Assembly: GCA_023375785.1 (NCBI GenBank)
Contig: SZWC01000092.1
Coordinates: forward strand, 364,043 to 428,042
Direction of reading: 5' to 3'
Length of the DNA stretch: 64,000 nucleotides
From: Penium margaritaceum
Lineage: Eukaryota; Streptophyta; Zygnematophyceae; Desmidiales; Peniaceae
The first letter of the stretch is position 1, and every line of letters starts with the position of its first letter. The notes under the pieces were generated by a model, which had not been told where the DNA came from, did not search any database, and saw only the letters and a list, made by a program, of their open reading frames with translations. Of the stretch, positions 31,461-42,025 are shown one piece after another. The translations under genes were made by a program, and so were the position numbers.

Positions 31461-32821
31461 AGGTTGAACGCAGCATCAGGCACATACAGTACGCCATGGA
31501 ATACTCCCACTTTAATGCCACGCGGGGTCTCCAACCACATCTCCACAATCCCAATCCCCTCAGCATACACCACCCGATCATCACCCAAAGCAATCGGACC
31601 AGGAGGAATGGAGAGCAGCTGCGTGAACCACTCCTTGTGGTGCGTCAGACTCTTGGTACACCACGAGTCCTTGTATCACGCCAGATCCGCCTTTTCCTTT
31701 TGCGACATGTCAGACTTCGCCATGAAGAGGCGGTCGCGCACCTCCTTGGCGACGTTCATGTTGCCAAAATGGCGCACGCTAGTCTGGTTCTGCTGCTACT
31801 GCTGCTGCTGGCGTTGCTGTGACTGTTGTTGCTGTTGCTGTGGAGATTGCTGCTTTTGCTGCTGCTGCTGCTGCTCCTTCTGGTCCCTCTTGAACTTAAA
31901 GCACTCTTTCTTGTAGTGCCCCTCTTTCTGGCAATAGTGGCACTTGCCCTTCTTCTTGCCTCTCTGCTCCCCGGACTGCTGCTGCTGCTGCTCCTTCTGG
32001 TCCCTCTTGAACTTAAAGCACTCTTTCTTGTAGTGCCCCTCTTTCTGGCAATAGTGGCACTTGCCCTTCTTCTTGCCTCTCTGCTGCCCGGACTGCTGCT
32101 GCTGCTGGTTGCGTGAGCCCATGGCCATGAAAGCTGCTTCACTGCTGCTGCTGCCGCCATTGCGCTTTGCTGCTTTGCGACGCAATTCCACCTGCACCAA
32201 GTCGAGGTCGAGAGTCGTCTGGCACTCCAACGTCTCTCGCACCGTGTCGTAGCTGGTTGGGAGTCCCCTCAGCAAGAGGAGGATGAAGCGCGTCTCTTCC
32301 ACAGGGTTGCCGGCCGCCCTCAACTGCTTCGCCAGCTCCTTTGCCCTGTCCAGATACGCCTCCATCCCATCACCACCCTGCATTTTCAACGCCATCATCT
32401 TCTCCTCCAAAAGCATGAGGAATGCAGGATCCTTGCTCTCATACTTCCTGCACAACGTGTCCCATCCCTCTTTTGCAGTAGCCTTGTCACTCACGTACTG
32501 AAGATGCGAGTTGGAGATGGTGTTGACAAGCAGCCTGTAGGCCTGCCTGTCCTTCTTCTTCCACTCCTCATATGCCGCTGCTGCAGTTGTAGATGAACTT
32601 GCATCTGCTGCACATTTCTGCGGCGTCTTCCCCGCCACCACCTCTGCTGCGGTGATGCCTTTTGATTGTGGAGGCGGAGCGCGCTCATCGCCGCTCACCC
32701 CCTCCTACAAGCCCCTCTCCTCCAAAAGGAGGCGGGTACAGATCTTCCAACACATGAAGTTGGCGCGTCCTTCCAGCCCCTCCAAGGGCTGGGCTGCTAT
32801 TACCACGCCTGCTGCTGCCAT
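31461..32821 (-). pseudogene. A2 gag with two zinc knuckles, and protease
   Basis: The start ATG is at 32821-32819. A TAG near 32704 precedes the open frame 32698-31796 (300 codons). It shows the gag body (YEEWKKKDRQAYRLL, EKMMALKMQGGDGMEAYL) and two copies of the zinc-knuckle module, C-H-Y-C...H-Y-K-K-E-C, 117 bp apart, each with all four ligands. A glutamine-rich tail follows. The protease region downstream is broken: a TGA in place of Trp and DSW in place of DSG near 31665. Other A copies have one knuckle. Confidence 0.92.
31880..32105 (-). repeat. 117-bp in-frame tandem duplication of the zinc-knuckle module
   Basis: The unit recurs at an offset of 117 bp (for example GCAATAGTGG at 31931 and 32048) with almost no differences. 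It codes for 39 residues, from the knuckle through a run of Gln. CAG/CTG runs at both ends are likely slip or misalignment points. Near-identity suggests that it is younger than the element's nonsense changes. Confidence 0.9.
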
Positions 32822-33450
32822 TTTGAGCCTTGGTGATGCTCAGCGCTGCCCTTGAAAGGCGGCGCTACCCCTGCTTCTGCTGTTGCTTCAGCCAGAAATC
32901 TGTCTGACAGAAAATGGACTTTAGAGGCCAGAAGACTGGAAATTTGGAAACACGAAGCCCACCACTGGAAAATTCAGCTCAAAACCTTTCAGATCAACCC
33001 ATAAAACAGGGTCATCAACAGGAGATTTTTAGAGATATGCCCTTTTGAAAGCAGGGTATGTTTCTGCTCCTTTTCCAGCTCACATCAGCCAGCTTGTAAA
33101 CAGCGTTTCTCCCAAACTAATCGATGGAATGCAAATATTTTTGCTCCAATGCAAAGGTTAGGAAAAATACTACAATTCTCATGTGCTACTTTTTAAATTT
33201 GACAAAGAAACAAGAGAGTTATGGTCGTCACAAGGCGACAGTCTTACTCAGAGAGAAGAGTGTAGCCCTGGCCGACCTCGTTTTGAGCATAACTCTCAAT
33301 TTGACCGTTGGATCTTCGCGATCCTGGGCTTGTTGGAAAGTTTGGCTCTTGAACTTGAAGATCCGGTTGTCAATTTTCAAATCTGGTGAGGGTTTCACCC
33401 CAACCCACCACTCTCAAACTGACGGCCTGTGCTGGCTGAAAGTGGCAGAA
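32822..33450 (-). other. A2 untranslated leader
   Basis: This is the inverse of the A leader, with the LTR-like motif GATCCAACGGTC on the minus strand near 33310. No gene is seen. Confidence 0.75.
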
Positions 33451-33454
33451 CTTG

Positions 33455-33467
33455 GCTCTGATACCAA
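33455..33467 (-). promoter_or_regulatory. A2 primer-binding site
   Basis: The plus strand shows GGCTCTGATACCA, the inverse of the Met-tRNA PBS, next to the 5' LTR end at 33469. Confidence 0.9.
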
Positions 33468-33468
33468 A

Positions 33469-34457
33469 TGTTGGATCTGGAGGAGAGAGGGAGCCTTGGA
33501 GCAGCGACCATGTGTGATTGGAAGGGCATCACTTGTGCTGAAGAATGGTTGTTCAATCACTCAAAATGATGGAGTACATATAGAGCTAGAGCTTGGGCAA
33601 GTCAGCCCTCTCACAAGCCACACACCACTTAGCCATGGAGGCTAAGGCTCACACACTAGAGTCCATAATCTCACACAAGGGAGGAAATCAGCCTAGCAAT
33701 CAGGCTGACCACTCACACACGACCTAGAGAGCTAGAGAATGCTCTCATGGCACACTCCTAGTGGTCACATAACCCACAAACCCATGGAGAATCGCCATGT
33801 GTCCATGGCTAGCACACAAGGATCTCACCTCACCTAAAAAGTAAGGAGAGGTACCTTTCTCCTAGTCAGCACACTCTGACAAGGCAATCCTAAGACCAAG
33901 GACCTTTTTGGATATTTCTCCCATCAGGTCTTGACCCTGGANAGCAATCAGGCTGACCACTCACACACGACCTAGAGAGCTAGAGAATGCTCTCATGGCA
34001 CACTCCTAGTGGTCACATAACCCACAAACCCATGGAGAATCGCCATGTGTCCATGGCTAGCACACAAGGATCTCACCTCACCTAAAAAGTAAGGAAAGGT
34101 ACCTTTATCCTAGTCAGTACACTTTGACAAGGCAATCCTAAGACCAAGGACCTTTTTGGATATTTCTCCCATCAGGTCTTGACCCTGGACCTCTTGCCTT
34201 TTTCTTTTCTCAGGCTAAGGCATGGAGCCATCACCCATGCCCACCCAGACATCGACGGTCCATGACCCCCGAAACTTCGAAAATTCATATGTCCCAATCC
34301 GCTTGTTAGATCGGCCTCAAACTTGGACCGTAGACATTTTGCCACCTGATCTTTCCAATCGTAGAGTCGGATCGACGATCGGAGTAGGCATCTGGTACTT
34401 TCCTGGAACTTGCTCCTGTGGACCTGAAACTGAGCTACATGGCTCCTTTTTCCAACA
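33469..34457 (-). repeat. A2 5' LTR with assembly duplication
   Basis: It is 989 bp as given. Without the 248 bp added at the N join (33942) it would be about 741 bp, the normal length. It ends CCAACA beside GGAGC. Confidence 0.9.
33695..34189. other. Assembly join with duplicated flanks (N at 33942)
   Basis: Bases 33695-33941 and 33943-34189 are the same 247 bp with about four differences. The single N marks the join. Confidence 0.87.
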
Positions 34458-34544
34458 GGAGCTGCTGTGTGCTGCAAGACAGAGAGGACAAGAGAGGGCG
34501 AGAGAGCATACCTTACAACTAGTCAGTGTGGGACCATAACCCTT
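34458..34544 (-). other. D3 leader, LTR-proximal part
   Basis: This is the inverse of the start of the D leader, including a long pyrimidine run on the minus strand ending TTGCAG (about 34482) and a donor-like GTAAGG (about 34512). The order matches D1 and D2. Confidence 0.7.
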
Positions 34545-35309
34545 TGTCAACCTGCCTTAGGCGACGATGTAGAAAAAGCATTTCGACACAATGGTTTCGT
34601 CCGACCCCTCTTGGTATTGCAACCAAGAGATGAAATCACCTTCAGAGCCAAGGTTCTACACTAAGCAGTTCATAAGAATCACTTCCTTGCACTATGTCCT
34701 TAGCACCTACTCTCTTTCACGCGAGGAGCGAACTCCTAGGGCTTAGACCAACCAATGCTTCTTTAGTTTCTACCTCTGGTTGACAACTGTATTAGGAGTC
34801 TCAAAACGTAAGAACTAAACTCAATGAGAGGCAACTGACATGTTCTTATAGTCCTACAGTCAGCTTCTAGCCTAGGGGCGCAGTGGCTCCTTGCATGAGC
34901 CACTTTGGGAGTAATATGGATTACATCATACCCCCTTCCTACATGGCGCTCACTGAGACCGCCAAGTGGCGCCATTCATTAAGGACCTTTGAATATTCTA
35001 AGATGTCTCTTAGAACCTTCTTGTCCCCCTTTTGGTCACAAAGAAAATAAGTCACTAGGCTGGGATTTGACCTAGTCACCTCTCGCTCCAGAGACTCCGG
35101 AACGTGTAAGCCACAAGGAGTTGTCCTAGGTAGTGTTTGCTAACGTTACTATCCAGTTGAGACCAAGGGGACTTGCTCAAAAGGAGTAGTCCGTGCCTTG
35201 CTTATCTAGACCAAACTTAGGGGACTTACTCCAAGGGAGCAGTGCATGCCTAGTCTGTCCTCTGCCTGTGCAAATGTTAGCCATGGACAAGGAGCATATA
35301 AGGTCAACA
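34545..35309 (-). repeat. D3 5' LTR
   Basis: The plus strand begins TGTCAACC and ends GGTCAACA, 765 bp. Its outer flank is AGAAC, next to plus-strand D integrase at 35310; the partner repeat is not found at the other end of D3. Confidence 0.88.
35044..35113 (-). promoter_or_regulatory. tRNA-like segment in D3 5' LTR
   Basis: On the minus strand, TGGCTTACACG starts at 35113, AGGTCAAATCC at 35073 (40 nt later), and a T-run lies at 35047-35044. Confidence 0.4.
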
Positions 35310-36110
35310 AGAACGAGGCGTTCAAAGGCTTGTTGAGCCAACACGGTATCAACCACTAGGCCACCATGCCTTACACCTCCAAGAGTAGTGGCGTTTCCGA
35401 GCGGATCAACCAACTATCCTTGGCATGACACAAAGCATGCTCTTCGACACTAAACTCCCACCTCGCTTCAAGGTTGAAGCTGTAAGAAGTGCTAGCTACC
35501 TCGTGAATCTCACTCTAGCAGTCGCGTTTGGAAGGTGTGGTAAGAAGCAGCAAGAGAAGCAGCTCAAGACGACATAGGAGGCTTGGACAGCGGAGAAGCC
35601 AGATGCCTCACACTTGAGGATCTTTGGCTTTACTACCTGGCCAAAGGTCCAAGCAGGAGGAGGAAGAAGCAAGCTTGATGCACACGCTCATAAATGTGTA
35701 ATGGTCCGATACAAAACTGCACACAAGGCGTACAGGCTGTGGGAGCAAGCGACAAGAAAACTCATCAGGAGGCAAGATATTGAGTTTGATGATAGGACGT
35801 TCGACAAGGAAGAGTGGGTTGTCTTGCTCGAGTCAGGTGATCAGGCATCTGAGAACTGGCAGATGGTGTTAGTGAAGAATGGTGCTCTATGGAGAGTGGT
35901 TGTGCAGGCTGACAAAACGCCGCACTCTGACACTGAGTCTAAGTCGTCTGAGGCCTCTGGGTCAAACTCTGAGGCCAATGGCTCTTCCTCAAACAACGGA
36001 TCACTGGCAGCGCAAGAGAGATAAAATCAACTAAGGCTTGAAGTACCCCCAGTAACACTACGGCGTAGTACATGCCTGAACAAACCTCCGTCCAAGTACG
36101 ATGCTGAAAT
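35310..36110 (+). pseudogene. D1 (right part) integrase C-terminal half and linker
   Basis: It begins inside the integrase core (NEAFKGLLSQHGIN) and keeps the catalytic Glu (SGVSERIN). LRIFGFTTWPKVQAGGG and the Ser/Glu-rich linker lie in one open frame, 35614-36024. It repeats the region already seen at 20590-21400 with visible divergence, so it is not a copy of that stretch made by the assembly. Confidence 0.8.
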
Positions 36111-37633
36111 GCGGAATAGGCCGGACTCAGCTGGTCATGCTTGGCGTAGGGAGAGCCTGTGACAGTAACGGAGGCTATGGACATGCTAGATACGGCCAAG
36201 TGGAAGGAGGTAGTGGATAGCGAACTCGCATCCATTGAAGAGAATATAACATGGATTCTGATGGACAGGCCCTTAAACGCGCTCGTGGTGGGGTCAAAGT
36301 GGGTACTCTAGAAAAGTTCAACCAGGATGGTACTATCGACAAGTACAAGGCAAGAGTTGTGGCGAAAGCTTTTTCCTAGCTTGTAGGCTCAGAGTACAAG
36401 GAGAAGCTTGCGCCTGTCGTCACCTTTGCTTGTATCACATCCATGCTGGAAATCGTTGCTACAAAAGATCTGGAGGTCCACCTAATGGAAGCTAGAAAAA
36501 GAGGTGCTGATAGAAGTGCCCGACAAAGTAGACTCCAAATGGTAAGGTTTGCAAACTGGTCAAAGCACTCTACAGGCTGAAACAGGCCCCACGGGTGTGG
36601 TACAAGGAGATGGATGGCTTCATGGCCGGGCTCACCTTCACGCACTACCTGAATGATCCTAGTGTCTATGCGAGAGGATGAGTAAGGCTTGATGCTGCTT
36701 ACACTATACGTTGATGACCTGATCATCTGCTCGTCATCGGCTGAGTTGTTGAACAAGCTGAAGACAGACGTCCTTCATCTCAAGATAGACGTCCACCGCA
36801 ATCGAGCATCAGGCACCATCGAGCTGAACCAGACCAAGTACATCATAGAGGTCCTCAAATGCTACTAAATGGAGGACTGCAAGTCCATCAGCACACCCAT
36901 GACAACAGAAATCAAGCTCTCCTCCTCTATGAGCCCCAAAACGGAAGTAGAACGGTATGAGATAGAGAGCATTCCCTACCAGTCTGCTATTGGCAGCCTC
37001 ATGTATGCCATGGTAGGAATACGCCCTGATATTTGCTATGCTGTGGGACAAGTGAGCAGGTTTGTGGCCAATCCAGGGCTATAACACTGGCAAGCAGTCA
37101 AGCACATCATGCACTATCTAGAGAAGACTCAACACATGGGACTCCAGTTTGGAGGCCAAGAAGGATTTGACCCGCTGCGGTTGGTGAGCTACACAGGCGC
37201 CGAATGGGGAGGAAGAATCGATGACAGAAAGTCCACCTCGGGCTTTGTATGCCTCTTGAACGGTGGTACAGTCTCTTGGACAAGCAGAAAGCAAGACTGT
37301 ATCTCCATTTCTACCACTGAGGCAGAGTATATCGCTCTGTCTGAAGCATGCAACAAGAGACTATGACTACGTAATTTGCTTGCCGAGATGAAAAAGCCAC
37401 AAATAGAGACAACAGAGGTCCGTATCAACAACAAGAGTACCATGAAAATGGAACAGGATTATGTCATCTCCCGGCGGACCAAAGCACATCGACATCAAGT
37501 ACCAGTACTCATGCGACCTAGTCATAAACGAGATTGAGGACTTGGAATACGTGGAGACTAGGAAGATGCTCGCAGATTACATGACAAAAGCGCTAGACAG
37601 AGAATTGTACTCCCAGGTACTCGAGGCATCGGT
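36111..37633 (+). pseudogene. D1 (right part) reverse transcriptase and RNase H
   Basis: The linker RPDSAGHAWR and KWVL start the RT. A deletion removes part of the QMDVKTAF motif near 36490. YVDDLIICSSS is intact (about 36710). The connection to RNase H is shortened near 36770. RNase H has STTEAEYIAL (about 37312-37341) and the tail KMLADYMTKALDREL (about 37565). The solo A LTR cuts it at 37634. Confidence 0.83.
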
Positions 37634-38282
37634 TGTTGGAACTGGAGGAGAGAAGGAGCCTTGGAGCAGCGAGTAGGTAGGACTGGAGGGCCAGCACTTG
37701 TGCTGAAGAATGGTTATTGAATCACTCAAAATGATGGAGTACATATAAAACTAGAGCTTGGGCAAGTCAGTCCTCTCACAAGCCACACCACTTAGCCATG
37801 GAGGCTAAGGCTCACACACTGGAGAGGACTGGAGGGAATTGAGTGGTGTGGCTTGTGAGAGGACTAACTTGCCCAAGCTCTAGTTCTATATGTAATCCAT
37901 CATTTTGAGTGATTGAACAACCATTCTTTAGCACAAGTGATGCCCTTCCAATCACACATGCTCGCTGCTCCAAGGCTCCCTCTCTCCTCCAGATCCAACA
38001 GTCTTGACCCTGGACCTCTTGCTTTTTTTCCTTTCTCAGGCTAAGGCATGGAGCCATCACCCATGGTCACTTGGATATTGGCGGAGGATGACCCTGAAAT
38101 CTTCAAAAATTCACATATCCCAATCGAACCATTGGATCGGCCTCAAACTTGGAATGTAGATATTTTGCCACCTGATCTTTCCATTGGTGAAGTTGGATTG
38201 ACGATCGGAGCAGGCATTTGATACTTTCCAGGAACTTGCTCTTGTGGACTTGAAACTGAGCCGGATGGCTCCTTTCCCAACA
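37634..38282 (-). repeat. Solo family A LTR with internal fold-back, TSD TCGGT
   Basis: Perfect repeats TCGGT lie at 37629-37633 and 38283-38287. The first 180 bases are the inverted LTR end. The next 180 (about 37820-38000) are the same end in the opposite orientation, closing with CCAACA. The rest (38001-38282) is the inverted LTR start. The middle of the LTR is missing. The two arms share private variants, so one arm was copied from the other. Confidence 0.87.
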
Positions 38283-38377
38283 TCGGTATGGTCAACGCAG
38301 TAGACGAAGGCTGAGGCAAAGAGTGCTTGAGAGAGGAGAGATCTCACAGCTAATGCACAAAGGTGCAAGGAAGAGTT
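38283..38377 (+). other. D1 3' untranslated end with polypurine tract
   Basis: The D sequence after RNase H resumes behind the solo LTR and ends in GCAAGGAAGAGTT, the polypurine tract directly before the D1 3' LTR. Confidence 0.75.
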
Positions 38378-38572
38378 TGTTGACCTGGTATGCTCCTTGT
38401 CCATGGCTGATATTTGACAGGCACTGGACGGACTAGGCATGCACTACTCCCTTAGAGTAAGTCCCCTAAGTCTCATCCAGATAGACAAGGCATGCAGTAC
38501 TCCTTTGGAGCATGTCCCCTTGGTCTCATCTGGATAGTTTAACCAGCAAACACTACCTAGGAGAACTCCTTG

Positions 38573-38646
38573 TGACTTAGACGTTCCAGAGTTAGTCTCT
38601 AGAGCGAGAGGTCACTGGGTTTAATCACGGCTTGATGACTAATTTT
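38573..38646 (+). promoter_or_regulatory. tRNA-like A box, B box and T-run in D1 3' LTR
   Basis: TGACTTAGACG at 38573 and a decayed B box GGGTTTAATCA at 38617 keep the 44-nt spacing. TTTT lies at 38643-38646. Confidence 0.42.
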
Positions 38647-38715
38647 CTTTGTGACCAAAAGGGAGGCAGGATGGGTCTAAGAGACATCTTAGAACATTCC
38701 AAAGTCTCTCCTGGT

Positions 38716-39398
38716 GGCTGGCGCCACTTGGCAGTCACAAGGAGCCCCATGTAGGCTGGGGGGATGACGCTATCGAGATTGTCCCTAAAGTGGCTCATCC
38801 AAGGAGCCACTGTGCGCCTAGGCTAGAGGCTTACTCTATGACTATAAAAACCCGTCACTTACCTCTCATTGATTATAGTTCTTAGCTTTGAGACTCCCAA
38901 TAGAGTTGTGCACCAGAGGCTGAGACTAATGAAGCATTGGTTGGTCTAAGCCCCAGGAGTTCACTCGCCCGAAAGTGACCAGGTGCTAAGGACACGGTGC
39001 AAGGAAGTGATGCCTATGAACTGCTCAGTGTGGAACCGTGGCTCTGAGGGTGATGTNGGCTGGCGCCACTTGGCAGTCACAAGGAGCGCCATGTAGGCTG
39101 GGGGGATGACGCTATCGAGATTGTCCCTAAAGTGGCTCATCCAAGGAGCCACTGTGCGCCTAGGCTAGAGGCTTACTCTATGACTATAAAAACCCGTCAC
39201 TTACCTCTCATTGATTATAGTTCTTAGCTTTGAGACTCCCAATAGAGTTGTGCACCAGAGGCTGAGACTAATGAAGCATTGGTTGGTCTAAGCCCCAGGA
39301 GTTCACTCGCCCGAAAGTGACCAGGTGCTAAGGACACGGTGCAAGGAAGTGATGCCTATGAACTGCTTAGTGTGGAACCTTGGCTCTGAGGGTGATGT
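38716..39398. other. Assembly join with duplicated flanks (N at 39057)
   Basis: Bases 38716-39056 and 39058-39398 are the same 341 bp with about three differences, separated by one N. Confidence 0.88.
38843..38850 (+). promoter_or_regulatory. Putative TATA box of the D LTR
   Basis: TATAAAAA lies about two thirds into the LTR. The equivalent positions in other copies read CTATAAGA or ATTATAAG. This fits an RNA polymerase II promoter separate from the tRNA-like segment upstream. Confidence 0.5.
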
Positions 39399-39486
39399 CA
39401 TCTCTTGGTTGCAATACCAAGAGTGGTCGGCGGGAACCATTGTGTCAGAACCCGTATTCTGGAGCGTCGCCTCAGGCAGGTTGATA

Positions 39487-40753
39487 GAAGCATCAGAGCG
39501 GAAGTTTTGCACACGGTGAGCTACACCATCAACCTCACTCCTACGGCGGTACTGAAAAGGAAAAGCTACAAGAAGACGTCGCATGAGGGGACTTCCTCCA
39601 AGGGAGTAGTGCATGCCTGGTCCGTCGTGTGCCTGTCCAAATATCAGCCATGGACAAGGAGCATATCAGGTCAACAGTTTGGAGTGGGTGCAAGCCAAGT
39701 ATGGCACGCCTTAAAGTGTTAGACTTCAAGGCGCACACGGTGATGCAAGCTGCACAGAGGTGCAACAGCAACTGAAAGCCGTGGGCAAATTGGTATCTCT
39801 TCCTTGGCTATAAGAGCGCGCATAAGGCATACCCGCTCAATGAGATTTGCAAGGAGGTAATCCGCAGTCAAAACGTCGACTGTGACAAGAAGCAAAGCTA
39901 CATGAGCAGTAAAAATGTGACTGTGGTGGACTCCCCAAAGATGGAGTGGTTCTAGCTCCTTGAGTACGAGAAGCTGAAGGACGCCAAAGTTGAGGATGCG
40001 GCATGAGTGCACAAGCGGTGGTAGCCAATGCGGAGGACTCCAATAATGATGAAGCTGATTAGGAGATCCACCTGAAGGATCCGGCGGATGAGGCACCGAG
40101 AGTGCCAAGGCGAGCACTCCTAGCAGAGTGTGCATCAAGTGTTGGTGGAAAATCCACGGTACGTGCTAATTGTTTGGGCGATGTTTGACCAAAGCAAGAG
40201 AGATCCTAAGGGAGCCTTCCGGTTGATGATTCAGTAAACCGTGCTAAGTCGGAGGGATCAGAGCAAAGCGACGATAAGCCACCAAAATAACCGCGTCGGT
40301 GCAGAAGGTAGTAAAATGCAAAGAAGCGCTTCAACGTAAGAACCAATCGATGGATCGGCATGACACGGTACATGTTGGCTGCATCAACGGAGCTGACTAC
40401 CGTGCAAGAGGCACCTGTAAGGCCTCAAGAGAATCAATGGGACGCAGTCATCGAATTGGAGCTGGTGTCCATCACGGAAAACGATAAGTGAGAACTGGTT
40501 ACCAGGCCGAAAGATGCCAAGGTCATCTGCTCAAAGTGTGTCTTTAAGACCAAGTTCACGAAGGAAGGTGTGATTGACAAATACAAGGCACGGCAGGTGG
40601 CAAAGGGATACGTATAGCGTAAGGGCGAACACTACGATGAGACATTTGCTCCTATCGCCAAATTCACAAGCATCCAGGCGATCGTTCTGGTGGCCGCGAA
40701 GGACATGAAACTCCATCAAATGGACCTAAAGACAGCCTTCCTCAATGGTATCA
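39487..40753 (+). pseudogene. C0: integrase C-terminal region and start of reverse transcriptase
   Basis: The C0 reading resumes with RAEVLHTVSYTINLTPTAV, continuing the integrase C-terminal region cut at 5046. A 90-bp D LTR piece lies at 39587-39676. LFLGYKSAHKAY, the acidic linker and RT start motifs (KTKFTKEGV, about 40560; MDLKTAFLNG, about 40722) follow with several stops. The inverted A3 LTR cuts it at 40754. Confidence 0.8.
39587..39676 (-). repeat. 90-bp fragment of a family D LTR
   Basis: This is the inverse of the first 90 bp of the D LTR, ending GGTCAACA at 39676. C0 sequence flanks it. I see no TSD, so it may be filler captured in repair or a heavily deleted insertion. Confidence 0.8.
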
Positions 40754-42025
40754 TGTTGGATCTAGAGGAGAGAGGGAGCCTTGGAGACGCGAGCATGTGT
40801 GATTGGAAGGACATCACTTGTGCTGAAAAATGGCTGTCAAATCACTCAAAATGATGAGTACATATAGAGCTAGAGCTTGGGTAAGTTAGCCCTCTCACAA
40901 GCTTCACCTCTTAGCCATGGAGGCTAAGGCTCACACACTAGAGTCCACAATCTCACACAAGGGAGGAAATCAGCCTAACAATCAGGCAACCCACTNNNNN
41001 NNNNNNNNNNNNNNNNNNNNNNNNNNNNNNNNNNNNNNNNNNNNNNNNNNNNNNNNNNNNNNNNNNNNNNNNNNNNNNNNNNNNNNNNNNNNNNNNNNNN
41101 NNNNNNNNNNNNNNNNNNNNNNNNNNNNNNNNNNNNNNNNNNNNNNNNNNNNNNNNNNNNNNNNNNNNNNNNNNNNNNNNNNNNNNNNNNNNNNNNNNNN
41201 NNNNNNNNNNNNNNNNNNNNNNNNNNNNNNNNNNNNNNNNNNNNNNNNNNNNNNNNNNNNNNNNNNNNNNNNNNNNNNNNNNNNNNNNNNNNNNNNNNNN
41301 NNNNNNNNNNNNNNNNNNNNNNNNNNNNNNNNNNNNNNNNNNNNNNNNNNNNNNNNNNNNNNNNNNNNNNNNNNNNNNNNNNNNNNNNNNNNNNNNNNNN
41401 NNNNNNNNNNNNNNNNNNNNNNNNNNNNNNNNNNNNNNNNNNNNNNNNNNNNNNNNNNNNNNNNNNNNNNNNNNNNNNNNNNNNNNNNNNNNNNNNNNNN
41501 NNNNNNNNNNNNNNNNNNNNNNNNNNNNNNNNNNNNNNACCTAGAGAGCTAGAAAATGCTCTCATGGCACACTCTTAGTGGTCACATAATCCATAATCCC
41601 ATGGAGAATCGCCATGTGTCCATGGCTAGCACACAAGGATCTCACCTCACCTGAAAAGTAAGGAAAAGTACCTTTATCCTAGTCAGCACACTCTGACAAG
41701 GCAATCCTAAGACCAAGGACCTTTTTGGATATTTCTCCCATCAGGTCTTGACCCTGGACCTCTTGCCTTTTTCTTTTCTCCGGCTAAGGCATGGAGCCAT
41801 CGCCCATGGTCACCCGGATATCGGCGGTCCATGACCCCTAAAACTTCGAAAACTCATATCTCCCAATCCGACCGTTGGATCGACCTCAAACTTGGACTGT
41901 AGACATTTTGAAACCTGATCTTTCCAATGGTGGAGTTGGATTGACGATCGGAGTAGGCATGTGGTACTTTCCTGGAACTTCCTCCTGTGGACCTCAAACT
42001 AAGCTGGATGGCTCCTTTTCCAACA
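40754..42025 (-). repeat. A3 3' LTR with a 543-N gap
   Basis: The left piece is 242 bp and the right piece 487 bp; together they make 729 of the usual 739 bp. Comparison with A2 shows that only about eight bases should be missing at the gap. Confidence 0.88.
40996..41538. other. Assembly gap, 543 N
   Basis: A run of N inside the A3 3' LTR. Apparent open frames across it have no meaning. Confidence 0.99.

Larger units (their letters stand above)
27739..34457 (-). mobile_element. A2: full-length family A element (minus)
   Basis: Perfect TSDs GGAGC lie at 27734-27738 and 34458-34462. The 3' LTR is 27739-28477, the internal region 28478-33468 and the 5' LTR 33469-34457. It sits in the D3 leader. 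It shares a GAA-to-TAA change with A1 and a TAG with A1, A3 and A4. Its gag has a tandem duplication of the zinc-knuckle module. The excess length of the 5' LTR is an assembly duplication. Confidence 0.94.
5047..39486 (+). mobile_element. D1: family D element, interrupted and spanning 34.4 kb
   Basis: Two LTRs (5047-5798 and 38378-39486) share variants that no other D LTR here has, such as AGGAGAACTCC and TTGTGACTTAG, so they look like sister LTRs. Their outer flanks are the two halves of C0 integrase, with AAAGC and GAAGC as a 4-of-5 candidate TSD. The C0 reading may also have lost a few codons here. The body holds D2 with A1 in its LTR, D3 with its own insertions, and a solo A LTR. One conflict remains: integrase-to-RT sequence occurs both at about 20590-22024 and at 35310-36715, so simple insertion does not explain all of it. 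Confidence 0.65.
38378..39486 (+). repeat. D1 3' LTR with assembly duplication
   Basis: It runs from TGTTGACC to TTGATA. The given 1109 bp include 342 bp repeated at the N join, leaving about 767 bp. It shares AGGAGAACTCC and TTGTGACTTAG only with the 5' LTR at 5047. TATAAAAA lies at 38843-38850. Confidence 0.88.

Noticed and set aside
31880-32105. Direct repeats that could suggest a CRISPR-like array
   Set aside because: There are only two units, in frame, coding for the zinc knuckle; no spacers.
40917-41565. Long open frames on both strands across the N run
   Set aside because: They exist only because N codons are not stops.
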